From the NCBI GenBank assembly GCA_047639615.1, contig JBLIOL010000021.1:1-29303 (forward strand): DNA of 29,303 nucleotides, in the 5' to 3' direction. Position 1 is the first letter of the stretch. Each line of letters opens with the position of its first letter. Positions 1 through 7,895 of the stretch are shown here, in pieces. The translations under genes and the position numbers were made by a program. The DNA comes from CAYWNK01 sp047639615 (GTDB lineage Bacteria; Planctomycetota; UBA1135; GCA-002686595). The notes beneath the pieces are model-generated. The model was not told the origin of the DNA. It ran no database searches and saw nothing but the letters and a program-made list of their open reading frames with translations.

Positions 1-145
1 CAGCGACTTGTCGCTCGGCTCCCACGAAGCGCCTAGCTGCGTTGCCAGAACCCCCAAATAGCCACCACTATGGGGGACCTGTCGCCTTGCCAGACGATCC
101 GTGGAAACCAATCGCTGGGCCGCTGTTCTTTAAGCGGCCTGCTAG
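1..145 (-). mobile_element. CTAG-flanked miniature element, type A, copy 1 (cut by window start)
   Basis: This is most of a short non-coding element whose full copy lies at 27209-27375 in the opposite orientation. Aligned by eye, the two differ by three substitutions and a 2-nt change in a G/C run (five versus seven). The inner end reaches the terminal inverted repeat and the flanking CTAG at 142-145. The outer end is lost, since base 1 falls inside the other terminal repeat. It encodes no transposase, so it is best called a MITE-like element. Strand is given as the strand carrying the conserved hairpin, which is sense to the secreted-protein gene whose 3' end is at 257. Confidence 0.75.
33..76 (-). 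other. Conserved double-hairpin core of the type A element, copy 1
   Basis: On the minus strand a C5 run (76-72) can pair with a G5 run (55-51) around a 16-nt loop. A 5-bp stem (48-44 with 37-33) then closes the loop AACGCA. One substitution relative to the full copy turns a G-C pair into G-U on this strand; on the other strand it would be an A-C mismatch. This favours the minus strand as the folded one. Whether it acts as RNA or as single-stranded DNA is unknown. Confidence 0.45.
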
Positions 146-154
146 ACACAAGAC

Positions 155-198
155 AGCGCCCCCGCCAGTCAGCCCATGGACTGTCTGGCGGGGGCGCT
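155..198 (-). terminator. Probable intrinsic terminator of the secreted PPC-type gene
   Basis: Bases 155-168 and 185-198 form a perfect 14-bp, very GC-rich stem with a 16-nt loop. On the minus strand it is followed by a short T-containing stretch (GTCTTGTG). It lies about 60 bases beyond the stop of the minus-strand gene ending at 257. The T tract is weak, so it could also be a stabilising 3' hairpin. Confidence 0.6.
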
Positions 199-256
199 CG
201 ACATAGGCCAAGCGCCAGCAGCCATCCGCTGCTAGCTCCTGGCGAGGCCTTTCAAC

Positions 257-1570
257 CTAGTTGAACGTGACGCCGACTCCGTTGGAGAAGTTGGAGACAC
301 TGGTCGGGTTGATGTCGCGATACCAGACCTGGAAGTACCAGGTGGAACCAGAGATGATGTTGCCGCCGGGGGGAGCGGGCAAACCAATCGGAACGTCGTA
401 GCCAGAGCCGGAGACCGAGGTCCCGGCGATGTTCTGCAGAACACCAGCGGCGTCGAAGATACCGAGAGAGTTGAGTGCACCACCAGCGGCCGGGTTGTAA
501 CGCCCGGTGGGGCCGGTCAGGCAGAGGACGCCCTGGCTGACGCTTAGGCTGTTGGTGTTACCAGCCGAGATCAGGTAGTAACCGGCCAAACCCTGGGGGC
601 CGCCGACGCACTCGATGTGCACGGGCGAGGTACCAGCGGTGGTGTCGAAGCTACCGGTGGCCGTCAGAATGGCCGGGACGCCGGTGGAGTTGGCGTTGGC
701 CGGATCACAGAAGACCGTTGTAGGATCGCAGGAAGTACCACCGGTACCACCGGTGCCAGCCACGATCATGTCGTAGTTGTTGCAGTCCGCGTTGGTGTCG
801 GGCTGCCAGTGCTCCAAGCGCATGATGACGGTGATGTCACAGCCAAGAGTGTTGTCCCAGAGGATCAGCTCGTTGTCCGTACCGGAACCACCCACAAAGA
901 TCTGGTTGCCGCCACAGGAGTCGAACAGGTAGCAGTCGATATCACCGGTGAGGTTCGTGAAGATCACGTCGACCTGGAGGGTCGCGCCATCAGCCACGTC
1001 AAAGGCATACCAGTCCGGATCGGACTTGTGGACGATGAGGCCCGGGTAGCTGCCATCGCCAAGGGGCGTGGCTTGGGGGCAATCGTCGTTGTCCTCGAAG
1101 GAATCATCACCGATCGTCTGGCAGATATCGGGGAGGATATCGAAGGTGCCGGAGCCCGATGTGGCGAATTGCTTGGAACCGAGACGGATCAGGTACTCGT
1201 TACCAGCCACAGCCAAGAAGCCGAGCTTCGACTGCTGGTTGCAGTTCGAAGACACGCAATCGATCAGCGGGTAGGTCGCGCAATCATTGCCATCGTAGAG
1301 GGCAAGGCGCGTGGCCAAGGAGGTTCCGCCACAGGTTTGAACGCTGTAGCCGGTGCTGGCCGGAGCGGTCCACAGGAACCACACGTCCTTACGCACGGGG
1401 ACGCCGCTGCAATCGGGCGGGCCGTCTAGGGTTGCCGACGTGTTGTCGAAGGAGAAAGTACCCAAGCCGTTGATGACTTGAGCAGTGGAACAGGAGTCGG
1501 AGCCTTGGGCCATTACGGCCGGGCACAGGAGGGCGGCGACTGCGCCCAGAAGCACGTTACGAATTCGCAT
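257..1570 (-). CDS. Secreted protein with two PPC-like domains and a planctomycete-type C-terminal domain
   Basis: This 437-residue protein begins with a clear Sec signal peptide (basic MRIR, hydrophobic core, cleavage near AVMA-Q, residue 21). I chose the ATG at 1570 because GAGG lies six bases upstream and the signal peptide starts there; an in-frame start at 1639 would add 23 residues ahead of it. Residues 25-150 form a Cys-rich beta domain with the phrase DVWFLWTAP, and residues 160-275 resemble a second PPC domain (DPDWYAFDV). A Gly/Thr linker (GTGGTGGTSC) leads to a 157-residue C-terminal domain ending in WYFQVWYRD and FSNGVGVTFN, a pattern I associate with large families of exported planctomycete proteins. 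No catalytic domain is visible. Its role is probably binding or surface structure. It stands alone, with a terminator behind it. Confidence 0.8.
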   Translation of the reverse strand: MRIRNVLLGAVAALLCPAVMAQGSDSCSTAQVINGLGTFSFDNTSATLDGPPDCSGVPVRKDVWFLWTAPASTGYSVQTCGGTSLATRLALYDGNDCATYPLIDCVSSNCNQQSKLGFLAVAGNEYLIRLGSKQFATSGSGTFDILPDICQTIGDDSFEDNDDCPQATPLGDGSYPGLIVHKSDPDWYAFDVADGATLQVDVIFTNLTGDIDCYLFDSCGGNQIFVGGSGTDNELILWDNTLGCDITVIMRLEHWQPDTNADCNNYDMIVAGTGGTGGTSCDPTTVFCDPANANSTGVPAILTATGSFDTTAGTSPVHIECVGGPQGLAGYYLISAGNTNSLSVSQGVLCLTGPTGRYNPAAGGALNSLGIFDAAGVLQNIAGTSVSGSGYDVPIGLPAPPGGNIISGSTWYFQVWYRDINPTSVSNFSNGVGVTFN

Positions 1571-1766
1571 GGAATTCCTCGATGAGGGGAGAGGGAAAGC
1601 GGAAGACGGTTCCTCAAGATTCCAGCCCTGGCGAGCCAAAGATCCGTAAGGACGTTCATCAATCTTGCACTACTCCGACGAAACTCGCTGGGCGCACCCC
1701 ACTAGAGGCCTCTGGCTTGGTCTAGTCCCAGAAAGAGACGCATTGGGCCCATGCCCATACCGCGAA

Positions 1767-2786
1767 TCAACCGCTCTTGCGGTGAGTCTCGAGCAAGTCC
1801 AAGTTGGCCGCAAAGATGCTGGCCATCAGTTCACGCTTGGTCTCTTCGCGCCCGCTGTCCTCCTGCAGGCCCTGAACCTCGCGGTAGATGGACGCCACCC
1901 CTTCCTCGCCTGGCTTAGCCACCCGCAACCTGGCGATCTCGCGTTCCGTACTCCCAAGGGAATCCGTGAGCTTCGATACTCGGCGACGCAGAACGTCGAT
2001 CTCTCGGAGATAGTCATCCTCCTTGCCGACGATCTTTGGATCGGGCTCTAGGGCACGTTTGGCCTCCTCCAGGAGCATTTCCCGCTCATCAGCCATCTTG
2101 CGGTTGGCCCGGTTGAGCAGCTCCTCCGCAAGCTTGGAGGCAGCCAGCTCGAGATCCCCCCCATCGCCCATTAGCTCGATTAGGCGCTGACGCACATCCG
2201 CGGACTGCCCCGTGGGCAAGTCCTTCGTGGGCAATGGCACCTGCGGTGCCTTGACCGCATGCAGGGCATACAGGTCGGTCTTAGCCCACCGGTTTCCGCC
2301 GCCCGACTCGGCCACGATTACACCTTCCTCGGCCACCTTCTCCATGGTCTCGAAGCTATCCGCATCCTTGTGGCTGTTGTCGGAGATACCGATCGAGAGG
2401 CTCACCCGTAGGCAGCGATCATCGAGATTGATCTCGAGTTCCCTAGCTCCGGCCAGCAGACGATCCGCGAGGAAAGTCACCCCGTGCGGATCCGTGTGCG
2501 GCAGCAAGATGCTCAGTCGGTCCCCATCCAGGTAGCCCAATATGTCACCAGAACGAGTCGCATTTCGCAACAGGGTCACAACCGCCTCGAGCACACGATT
2601 GCGCACCTCTTCCCCGTGCAAGGTGCTGATCTCCACCAGGCGATCGACCCTCAGTTTGAGGCAGCACACCGGGAAGCTGTAGCGCATGGAGCGCTCAAAC
2701 TCGATCGCCATCAAGGCGCGCACCTCACTCGGTGAGAAGAGAGAGCTGCCGGAGCGGCTGAAGCTGAAGGTTGCGGTATCGGCCAT
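1767..2786 (-). CDS. Degenerate GGDEF-domain protein with C-terminal coiled coil
   Basis: The 339-residue product has a diguanylate-cyclase-like fold over about residues 20-165, recognised from the SILLP strand after the motif position and from VSLSIGIS. The catalytic GGDEF box is replaced by LDGDR (residues 86-90), so cyclase activity is unlikely; c-di-GMP sensing or a purely structural role is more plausible. Residues 215-290 are charged and heptad-like (coiled coil). The last 80 or so residues (VQGL, then KRELMASIFAANLDL) match the C-terminus of the small protein at 10371-10826. The start is the ATG at 2786; the frame stays open to 2885, but that extension is Cys/Pro-rich and unlike the fold. 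No good Shine-Dalgarno is visible at either start. No signal peptide, so cytoplasmic. It lies 106 bases downstream of the heme protein on the same strand and may be co-transcribed. Confidence 0.75.
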   Translation of the reverse strand: MADTATFSFSRSGSSLFSPSEVRALMAIEFERSMRYSFPVCCLKLRVDRLVEISTLHGEEVRNRVLEAVVTLLRNATRSGDILGYLDGDRLSILLPHTDPHGVTFLADRLLAGARELEINLDDRCLRVSLSIGISDNSHKDADSFETMEKVAEEGVIVAESGGGNRWAKTDLYALHAVKAPQVPLPTKDLPTGQSADVRQRLIELMGDGGDLELAASKLAEELLNRANRKMADEREMLLEEAKRALEPDPKIVGKEDDYLREIDVLRRRVSKLTDSLGSTEREIARLRVAKPGEEGVASIYREVQGLQEDSGREETKRELMASIFAANLDLLETHRKSG

Positions 2787-2892
2787 GATGCAGGGGATGC
2801 AGGTACCAGGGGACGGCCCACGAGGGCCCACTTGGAACTTCCTGCAAAACCCTTCGACTACGGTCCCCACACAACCGGAGACCAAGACCGAA

Positions 2893-5800
2893 CTACTTAA
2901 CCTGCGCCTCCAGGAAAGCCATTAGGTCACGTAGCTCTCTCAAGCTGAGGCTATCCACGAGCCCAACGGGCATGGCCGAAACATCGCGCTTGCGCAGCTC
3001 CACCTCGCCGGGATCCAGCTCGTGTACCACGCTCTCCGCATCCAGCACACGCAGCAGCTGTTCATCCTCGCTCAGGATGCGCCCGACCAGGAGGGTCCCG
3101 TCGTCGAGGCCGAAAATCCAGTTCTCGTAGCCCTCAGCCAGAACCCCATCGGGTTCCAGGATCGACCGCAACAGCTCGGAAGTACTCAGCCGTGAACCTA
3201 CGTCGCTCAACTCGGGCCCCACCTCGCTGCTACCCTGATCACCAACCACGTGGCAGCGCAAACACTGCGCCTCCGTGCGTTCGAGGAAGAGCGCGCGCCC
3301 CTCGCTCGGGAAGCCGCCCGTCAAAGCCGGCCGCCAAGCAGCAAGGCTGTCATCGGGGGACACGGCCGTTCGCAATGGCTCAGTAGCACGCACCAAGTCC
3401 GCGCTTCCGCGCAACTCAGCCGCTTCCAAGAGCTCAACCGCCAAGGAGGAGGCTTGCCCACCACTGCCGCACTCCACGGCCACGCGCACCAGAACAGGAT
3501 CCACCAAATCGGAATCCACCCGGGCTAAGGCGCCAACGGCAGCCTGCCGCGCACGCACACCGCCACTCGAAAGAATGCCCTCGAGCAGAGCCACCGCCCG
3601 CGCCGGCTCCTGCTTAGAAAGCGCCAACAAACCCACCGCACGCAATCCGTTATCTTCGGAACTCGCCGCGTAGGCCTGCAACTCGGACTGAGCCGCGTGC
3701 CCGCAGGCCATCAGCGCTTCAAAGGCTGAGCAGCGCAGCTTGCTCGACAGGTCCTCACGACCTACCAGTGCCACGACCGAGGCCCAGAGCTCCGACTCGG
3801 CGCCCAGCTCCAGGGAGTTCGCCAAGCGCACCCAAGCCAGCCACTGAGCGTTGCCCCAATGTGCTTGGTTGCTCGCACCCAAGATTCTGACCAGCTGCCC
3901 CTCGAGCCCCTCCACGGATCCCGGAGCCACCGGTCGCCAGGCCCCGTGTACGGGATCCACCGGTGACGGGTCCGCCCACTCTGCCAGGTAGCTCAAGATC
4001 TCCGTAGTGCTCTCGCCGGAGAGCCCCTCGCGCCCGAGCCAGGTCAAGAGACGCGCGCGGTCGGCGCCCATGTGCAGTTCTCGCGCCGCCGCGATGGAGC
4101 GCCGCGCCAGGTAGGCATCCTCGGGAATCCCTCTGTCGAGCAAGCGCGCCAAGGCCTCGCGGGCTCTGCCAGCAATGGGTACATCGTGAATCGCGCGGGC
4201 AGCTTCCGCGCGCACACGCTCGTCCGGATCATCCAGGAGCAAGCGGATGTCCTCCGTCTCCCAGCGCCGCAACACGGCGACCAGGGCGCGCCGAACGTGC
4301 ACCGACGTGTTGGCGTTGCGCGCATGGGAGAGCACCCCGCGCTCAGCGCCTAGTCGTTCCAGTGCATGAATAGCCGCAGTACGAATCCAAGCATCGCTGG
4401 CTCCGTCACGCTCAAGCAGATCAAAGAGCAGTGCTGCATGCTCCGGTTCGCCGAAAGCGCCCAGGGCTTCGGCCGCAAAAAAGCGCACTCGCGCGCTCTC
4501 ATCCTCTAGCCCCACCGTGGCTGCAGAGACCGCGGCCTCATTGGACAAGTCCCCAAGAACTCTCAGTGCCTGCGCGCGGATCTCCGGGTCTATCCCTTGG
4601 GAAGCCAGCAGTTGTAGAACCAAGTCTTGGCCCAAATCCGCCCCCCAGCGGGAGGCCGCGCCCAATCCCCAGATACCAGCAAGGCGACTGTGCATGCTCC
4701 CATCCCTGTCCATTGCTAGGTCCGTCAATACCCCACCAGACTGAATCCCACCAGCTGCAGCCCGCCGGGCCAATTCCAAGTGAGCCTCCTGGCGCACATC
4801 CCGATGGGCATGGCTACAGAGCTGAGCGAGCTCGTCACCTTCACGCTCGTCCATACCCGCCATGAGCAAACTGCGTACCTCGTCCGCCACGCCTTCCGGC
4901 GCGCTATCCGGCACCAATCGCCAGATGCGCCCCTTCCCGGTCATGCCCCAGCCCTGCACCCAGTCGCTGGTCCAGAGCGCGCCGTCCGTGCCAAAGTCCA
5001 CGTCGGTAACCAGCGTGCTCCAGAGGAACTGCCGCTCCTCCACCACCTCAAAGCCGGCACCTAAGGGCTTGTTGCGGAAGGCCTGCACACCGCTCGGGTT
5101 CACTGCACCCCGGAACTCCGCCAGAAAGAAGGTACCGTCCCACTCAGGTCCCCAGATAGCGCCCGGGTAGTAAGTCAGGCCCGAGGGCCCGTTGATCATG
5201 TTCGCGATGGGCGGCGTGATGTAGGCCGGCTGCTCCTCGTGAAAGGGCTTCCAACCCAGCTCCGCGTTCCAAGGCCCGCGCAGGTTGGGCTTGGTCACGT
5301 ACTGGTAGTTGTGGCGCCAGCCCGTGTCCCCGCCGCGCACCACATACACCCAGCGCGCCTGGTCGCCGCCGTCGGAGTTGTTGTCGCCGGTGAAGAGGTT
5401 GCCGTGGTCATCGAAGACCAGCTCCTGCGGATTGCGCAGACCGCTGGCGAATACCTCGAGATTGGATCCGTCCAATTCGCAGCGCAGCACCGAGCCCCGA
5501 TCGGTCAGCACAATATGGCCACCCTCGTGCTGCACGTTCATCCCGCGGTCACCCACGGAAAAGTACAGCCGCCCGTCCGGTCCAACGCGCAGGCCGTGCA
5601 GATCGTGTCCCAGCAGAGCGGTCTTGACCCCATAGCCACGGTGCAGAGACTCGCGTTTCTCCGCCACGCCATCCCCATCCGCATCCGTCAGGCGCCAGAG
5701 ATCGGGGATGCAGGTGTAGTACACATCGTTGCCGTTCACGAGCAAGCCCGCAGCGATGCCTGCGGCCGCTTCCTTGAAGCCGTCCGCATAGACCTGAGCG

Positions 5801-6246
5801 CGGTCCGCCTTGCCGTCGCCATCCGTGTCGGTCAAGAGCCGAATGCGCTCGTGATCCACGGAGTAGGCGGCGAAGTCCTTCTCGCTCAGGTGCTTGCGCA
5901 TGTAGTCCACCCGATCTTCCACGGTGTTGGCCGCGAGCTCATCGTGCAGCCACTCCATGTGCGAGCGCATGTCGGTCACGCCGTGATGCAGCCGGAAGCT
6001 CTCAGCCACAAAGCAGCGCCCGGCCGCGTCCAAGCAGAAGGCCACAGGGTTGGCCAGCATGGGCTCGGCCGCCCACAGGCTCAGGCTGAAGCCGTCCGGC
6101 ACCTTGATCGCCGCCAGGGCCTGGGTCGGCTCATCCGAGGCCTCAGAGATCTTCGGGTCGTAGGCCTCATCCACCTCGCCGTGCTGGGCGGAAGCCGAGA
6201 GGATCAAAACGGACGAGACCAACAATAGGGAGCGCAGGTGCCACAT
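2893..6246 (-). CDS. PVC-type secreted dehydrogenase with HEAT repeats and CxxCH heme domain
   Basis: The 1117-residue product has a signal peptide (residues 1-20, ASA-Q cleavage). A six-bladed glucose/sorbosone-dehydrogenase-type propeller spans roughly residues 45-440 (GPDGRLYFSVGDRG, GLRNPQELVFD, and EF-hand-like DTDGDG and DADGDG loops). A long alpha-helical HEAT/armadillo region covers about 455-920. The last 150 residues form a cytochrome-c-like domain with the heme motif CLRCH at 995-999. This layout is the well-known planctomycete 'membrane-bound dehydrogenase / PVC-type heme-binding' family. It probably oxidises sugars or related polyols in the periplasm and passes electrons to the attached heme; the substrate is unknown. 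The start is the ATG at 6246, immediately before the signal peptide. A cupin gene is divergent from it across 63 bases. Confidence 0.9.
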   Translation of the reverse strand: MWHLRSLLLVSSVLILSASAQHGEVDEAYDPKISEASDEPTQALAAIKVPDGFSLSLWAAEPMLANPVAFCLDAAGRCFVAESFRLHHGVTDMRSHMEWLHDELAANTVEDRVDYMRKHLSEKDFAAYSVDHERIRLLTDTDGDGKADRAQVYADGFKEAAAGIAAGLLVNGNDVYYTCIPDLWRLTDADGDGVAEKRESLHRGYGVKTALLGHDLHGLRVGPDGRLYFSVGDRGMNVQHEGGHIVLTDRGSVLRCELDGSNLEVFASGLRNPQELVFDDHGNLFTGDNNSDGGDQARWVYVVRGGDTGWRHNYQYVTKPNLRGPWNAELGWKPFHEEQPAYITPPIANMINGPSGLTYYPGAIWGPEWDGTFFLAEFRGAVNPSGVQAFRNKPLGAGFEVVEERQFLWSTLVTDVDFGTDGALWTSDWVQGWGMTGKGRIWRLVPDSAPEGVADEVRSLLMAGMDEREGDELAQLCSHAHRDVRQEAHLELARRAAAGGIQSGGVLTDLAMDRDGSMHSRLAGIWGLGAASRWGADLGQDLVLQLLASQGIDPEIRAQALRVLGDLSNEAAVSAATVGLEDESARVRFFAAEALGAFGEPEHAALLFDLLERDGASDAWIRTAAIHALERLGAERGVLSHARNANTSVHVRRALVAVLRRWETEDIRLLLDDPDERVRAEAARAIHDVPIAGRAREALARLLDRGIPEDAYLARRSIAAARELHMGADRARLLTWLGREGLSGESTTEILSYLAEWADPSPVDPVHGAWRPVAPGSVEGLEGQLVRILGASNQAHWGNAQWLAWVRLANSLELGAESELWASVVALVGREDLSSKLRCSAFEALMACGHAAQSELQAYAASSEDNGLRAVGLLALSKQEPARAVALLEGILSSGGVRARQAAVGALARVDSDLVDPVLVRVAVECGSGGQASSLAVELLEAAELRGSADLVRATEPLRTAVSPDDSLAAWRPALTGGFPSEGRALFLERTEAQCLRCHVVGDQGSSEVGPELSDVGSRLSTSELLRSILEPDGVLAEGYENWIFGLDDGTLLVGRILSEDEQLLRVLDAESVVHELDPGEVELRKRDVSAMPVGLVDSLSLRELRDLMAFLEAQVK

Positions 6247-6309
6247 GCTGCCCAGTGTAGGCGAGTGCAGGCCTCCTACCCAGGGCCCGAGACGCTACTC
6301 TGCTGTCCC

Positions 6310-6630
6310 ATGGGTTTCATCGATACGAATGACGTGCGCGGCTTCGCTGCGGAAAAGCTCCAAAAGCACAATCTGTTCGAAACGGAGCAGATGTTTTGCG
6401 ACGTCTACTGCCTGGAGCCTGGCCAGGCCCAGAAGGTTCACAGCCACCAGGGCGCGACCAAGTTCTACTACGTGATGCAGGGCACGGGAGTCTTCACCAG
6501 CGGCGAGGAAGAGCGCGAGCTAGGCCCCGGCGGCCTGTCCTGGTCCGTTCCTGACGAGCCCCACGGGGTGCGCAACGACACCGAGGAGCCCCTGGTGCTG
6601 CTCGTCTCCATGGCGCCCAATCCCAACTAG
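6310..6630 (+). CDS. Small single-domain cupin protein
   Basis: The 106-residue product is one cupin barrel. Motif 1 is VHSHQGATKFYYVMQGTG (H44, H46) and motif 2 is GGLSWSVPDEPHGV (H85), giving three histidines for a metal. The usual glutamate after the HxH pair is absent (Lys/Thr there), so metal binding may differ from classical cupins. The ATG at 6310 is preferred: an in-frame start at 6238 would add a Cys-rich, unfold-like leader that overlaps the divergent gene's start. It is cytoplasmic, without a signal peptide. It ends in a CTAG shared with the stop codon of the convergent gene at 6627. Function (sugar isomerisation, dioxygenase or sensing) cannot be assigned. Confidence 0.8.
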   Translation: MGFIDTNDVRGFAAEKLQKHNLFETEQMFCDVYCLEPGQAQKVHSHQGATKFYYVMQGTGVFTSGEEERELGPGGLSWSVPDEPHGVRNDTEEPLVLLVSMAPNPN

Positions 6631-7895
6631 CGCTCGGCCAAGGGACCGTCCCGCCGGCGCTCCGCCAGTAGCAGGTCCAGCATGCGCCCGTAGCTGGCCG
6701 TGCCAGCGGCTTGCCCCTGGCTCTTTAGGTAGAGGTCGTTCGTCCGCCGCGCCACATGCGTCGCCTGGGTGCGCTTGCTGTCCCAAAAGGAACGCGATTC
6801 GTCGCGGTCGCGCAGCACACGCTCATCAAGGCCCTGCAAGCTGGAGCGGGCTACCTCGGGCTTGATCCGCCACAGGGCGCGGTGCACCAGGTTCAACGCC
6901 ACGTAGGCGCCGGAGTAGCGAAAGGCCGCAGAGTCCGCTTCACGGCAGGCCTGCCAGGCGATGAAGTTGGCTTCATCTTCGCGCGCAAAACCGCGTCCAT
7001 GGGCTTCCTCATGACAAGCGGTGAAGGGCTGCGCGGCCAGGGGCAGCTCAGCGTTCAAGTGGGCTTCCCCGGTGAAGGGGCTGTAGATGCCTGAGATCCC
7101 GAGGGCCGAGAGCGCGCCGCTACTCCACGGCCGGCGCAGGTTAGCGCTACGCCCGCCCGCCAAGGCAGGCACGCTCAGGCCTAGGCGCCCGAAGGCCCTT
7201 TCCAAACGCGAATCGTTGCTAACACCCGACGGGGGCACGCGCAGATCCGCGGGCAAGACCGCGGCCACCTCTCGATTGCACTCACCGACGAGTTCGAGCA
7301 GGAGCCTCTCCAATTCCGCGGACTCCACGGCCTGCAATTGCAAGCTAGCGTGCTCGGCGTAAGGCAGGCGCGAGTGGTTCAGGCCCCAGAGCCCGACGAA
7401 GAGTGCGTAGAGCAGCCCGGCCAAGGCACACAGATCTAGCAACCTACGCCCGAGCAGCATGAGGATTCCCGCACGGCCCGCCCGGAGCTGGCGCAGGTCG
7501 CGCAGCACAAGAACAACCAGCGCCACCCCGGCACAAAACAGGCCCAACTCCGCCGTGGAGACCGGCAATAGCCGCGTCACGGAGGAGAGTGCTCGGGACA
7601 GGTAGCGGAAGAAACCCTGGGAGTACCAGCGATCGGTGAAGGCCGGGAACTGCGCGCCTAGACGCAAGCTAGCGTAGGCCGCGAGCCCCAGCGAGACACC
7701 GCAAGCCGCCCGGCGCCAGGCTAGCCCGGCAGGCTCACTTGCAGCTGTGGACTCAGCTTCCAGGGCGCTCTCCCAAGAGACCGCGCACCGTGTCGTCAAA
7801 GCGCCGCTGGGGTATGGCCGCCACGCCGCCGCGATGTCCGCGGCCAGCCTGCACCACCTCGAGCAACGCGCCACGTTCGAAGGCACCGGGGTCAC
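6627..7895 (-). CDS. DUF3810-like integral membrane protein with HExxH-type motif
   Basis: The frame gives 422 residues with three hydrophobic segments (about residues 63-80, 112-132 and 150-172), then a soluble domain. The soluble part carries ACHEEAHGRGFAREDEANF (HEEAH at 295-299, then a conserved acidic cluster), the signature of DUF3810, which resembles zinc metallopeptidases. The fold and a metal site are plausible; proteolysis is unproven. The start is uncertain. The GTG at 7895 used here overlaps the upstream amidohydrolase gene by 143 bases, whereas an in-frame CTG at 7763, behind a GGGAG sequence, would overlap by only 11 and start just before the first membrane helix. Either way translation is probably coupled to the amidohydrolase. 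The stop shares CTAG with the cupin stop. Confidence 0.75.
   Translation of the reverse strand: MTPVPSNVARCSRWCRLAADIAAAWRPYPSGALTTRCAVSWESALEAESTAASEPAGLAWRRAACGVSLGLAAYASLRLGAQFPAFTDRWYSQGFFRYLSRALSSVTRLLPVSTAELGLFCAGVALVVLVLRDLRQLRAGRAGILMLLGRRLLDLCALAGLLYALFVGLWGLNHSRLPYAEHASLQLQAVESAELERLLLELVGECNREVAAVLPADLRVPPSGVSNDSRLERAFGRLGLSVPALAGGRSANLRRPWSSGALSALGISGIYSPFTGEAHLNAELPLAAQPFTACHEEAHGRGFAREDEANFIAWQACREADSAAFRYSGAYVALNLVHRALWRIKPEVARSSLQGLDERVLRDRDESRSFWDSKRTQATHVARRTNDLYLKSQGQAAGTASYGRMLDLLLAERRRDGPLAER

Noticed and set aside
1571..1639. N-terminal extension of the secreted PPC-type protein
   Set aside because: The extra 23 residues would precede a normal signal peptide, and the ribosome site lies directly before the ATG at 1570.
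5239..6228. Long open frame on the plus strand opposite the heme protein
   Set aside because: It is the antisense of a strongly supported coding region in GC-rich DNA, has no recognisable motif and shows low-complexity Val/His/Gln-rich translation. The same applies to 617-1429 and 8347-9072.
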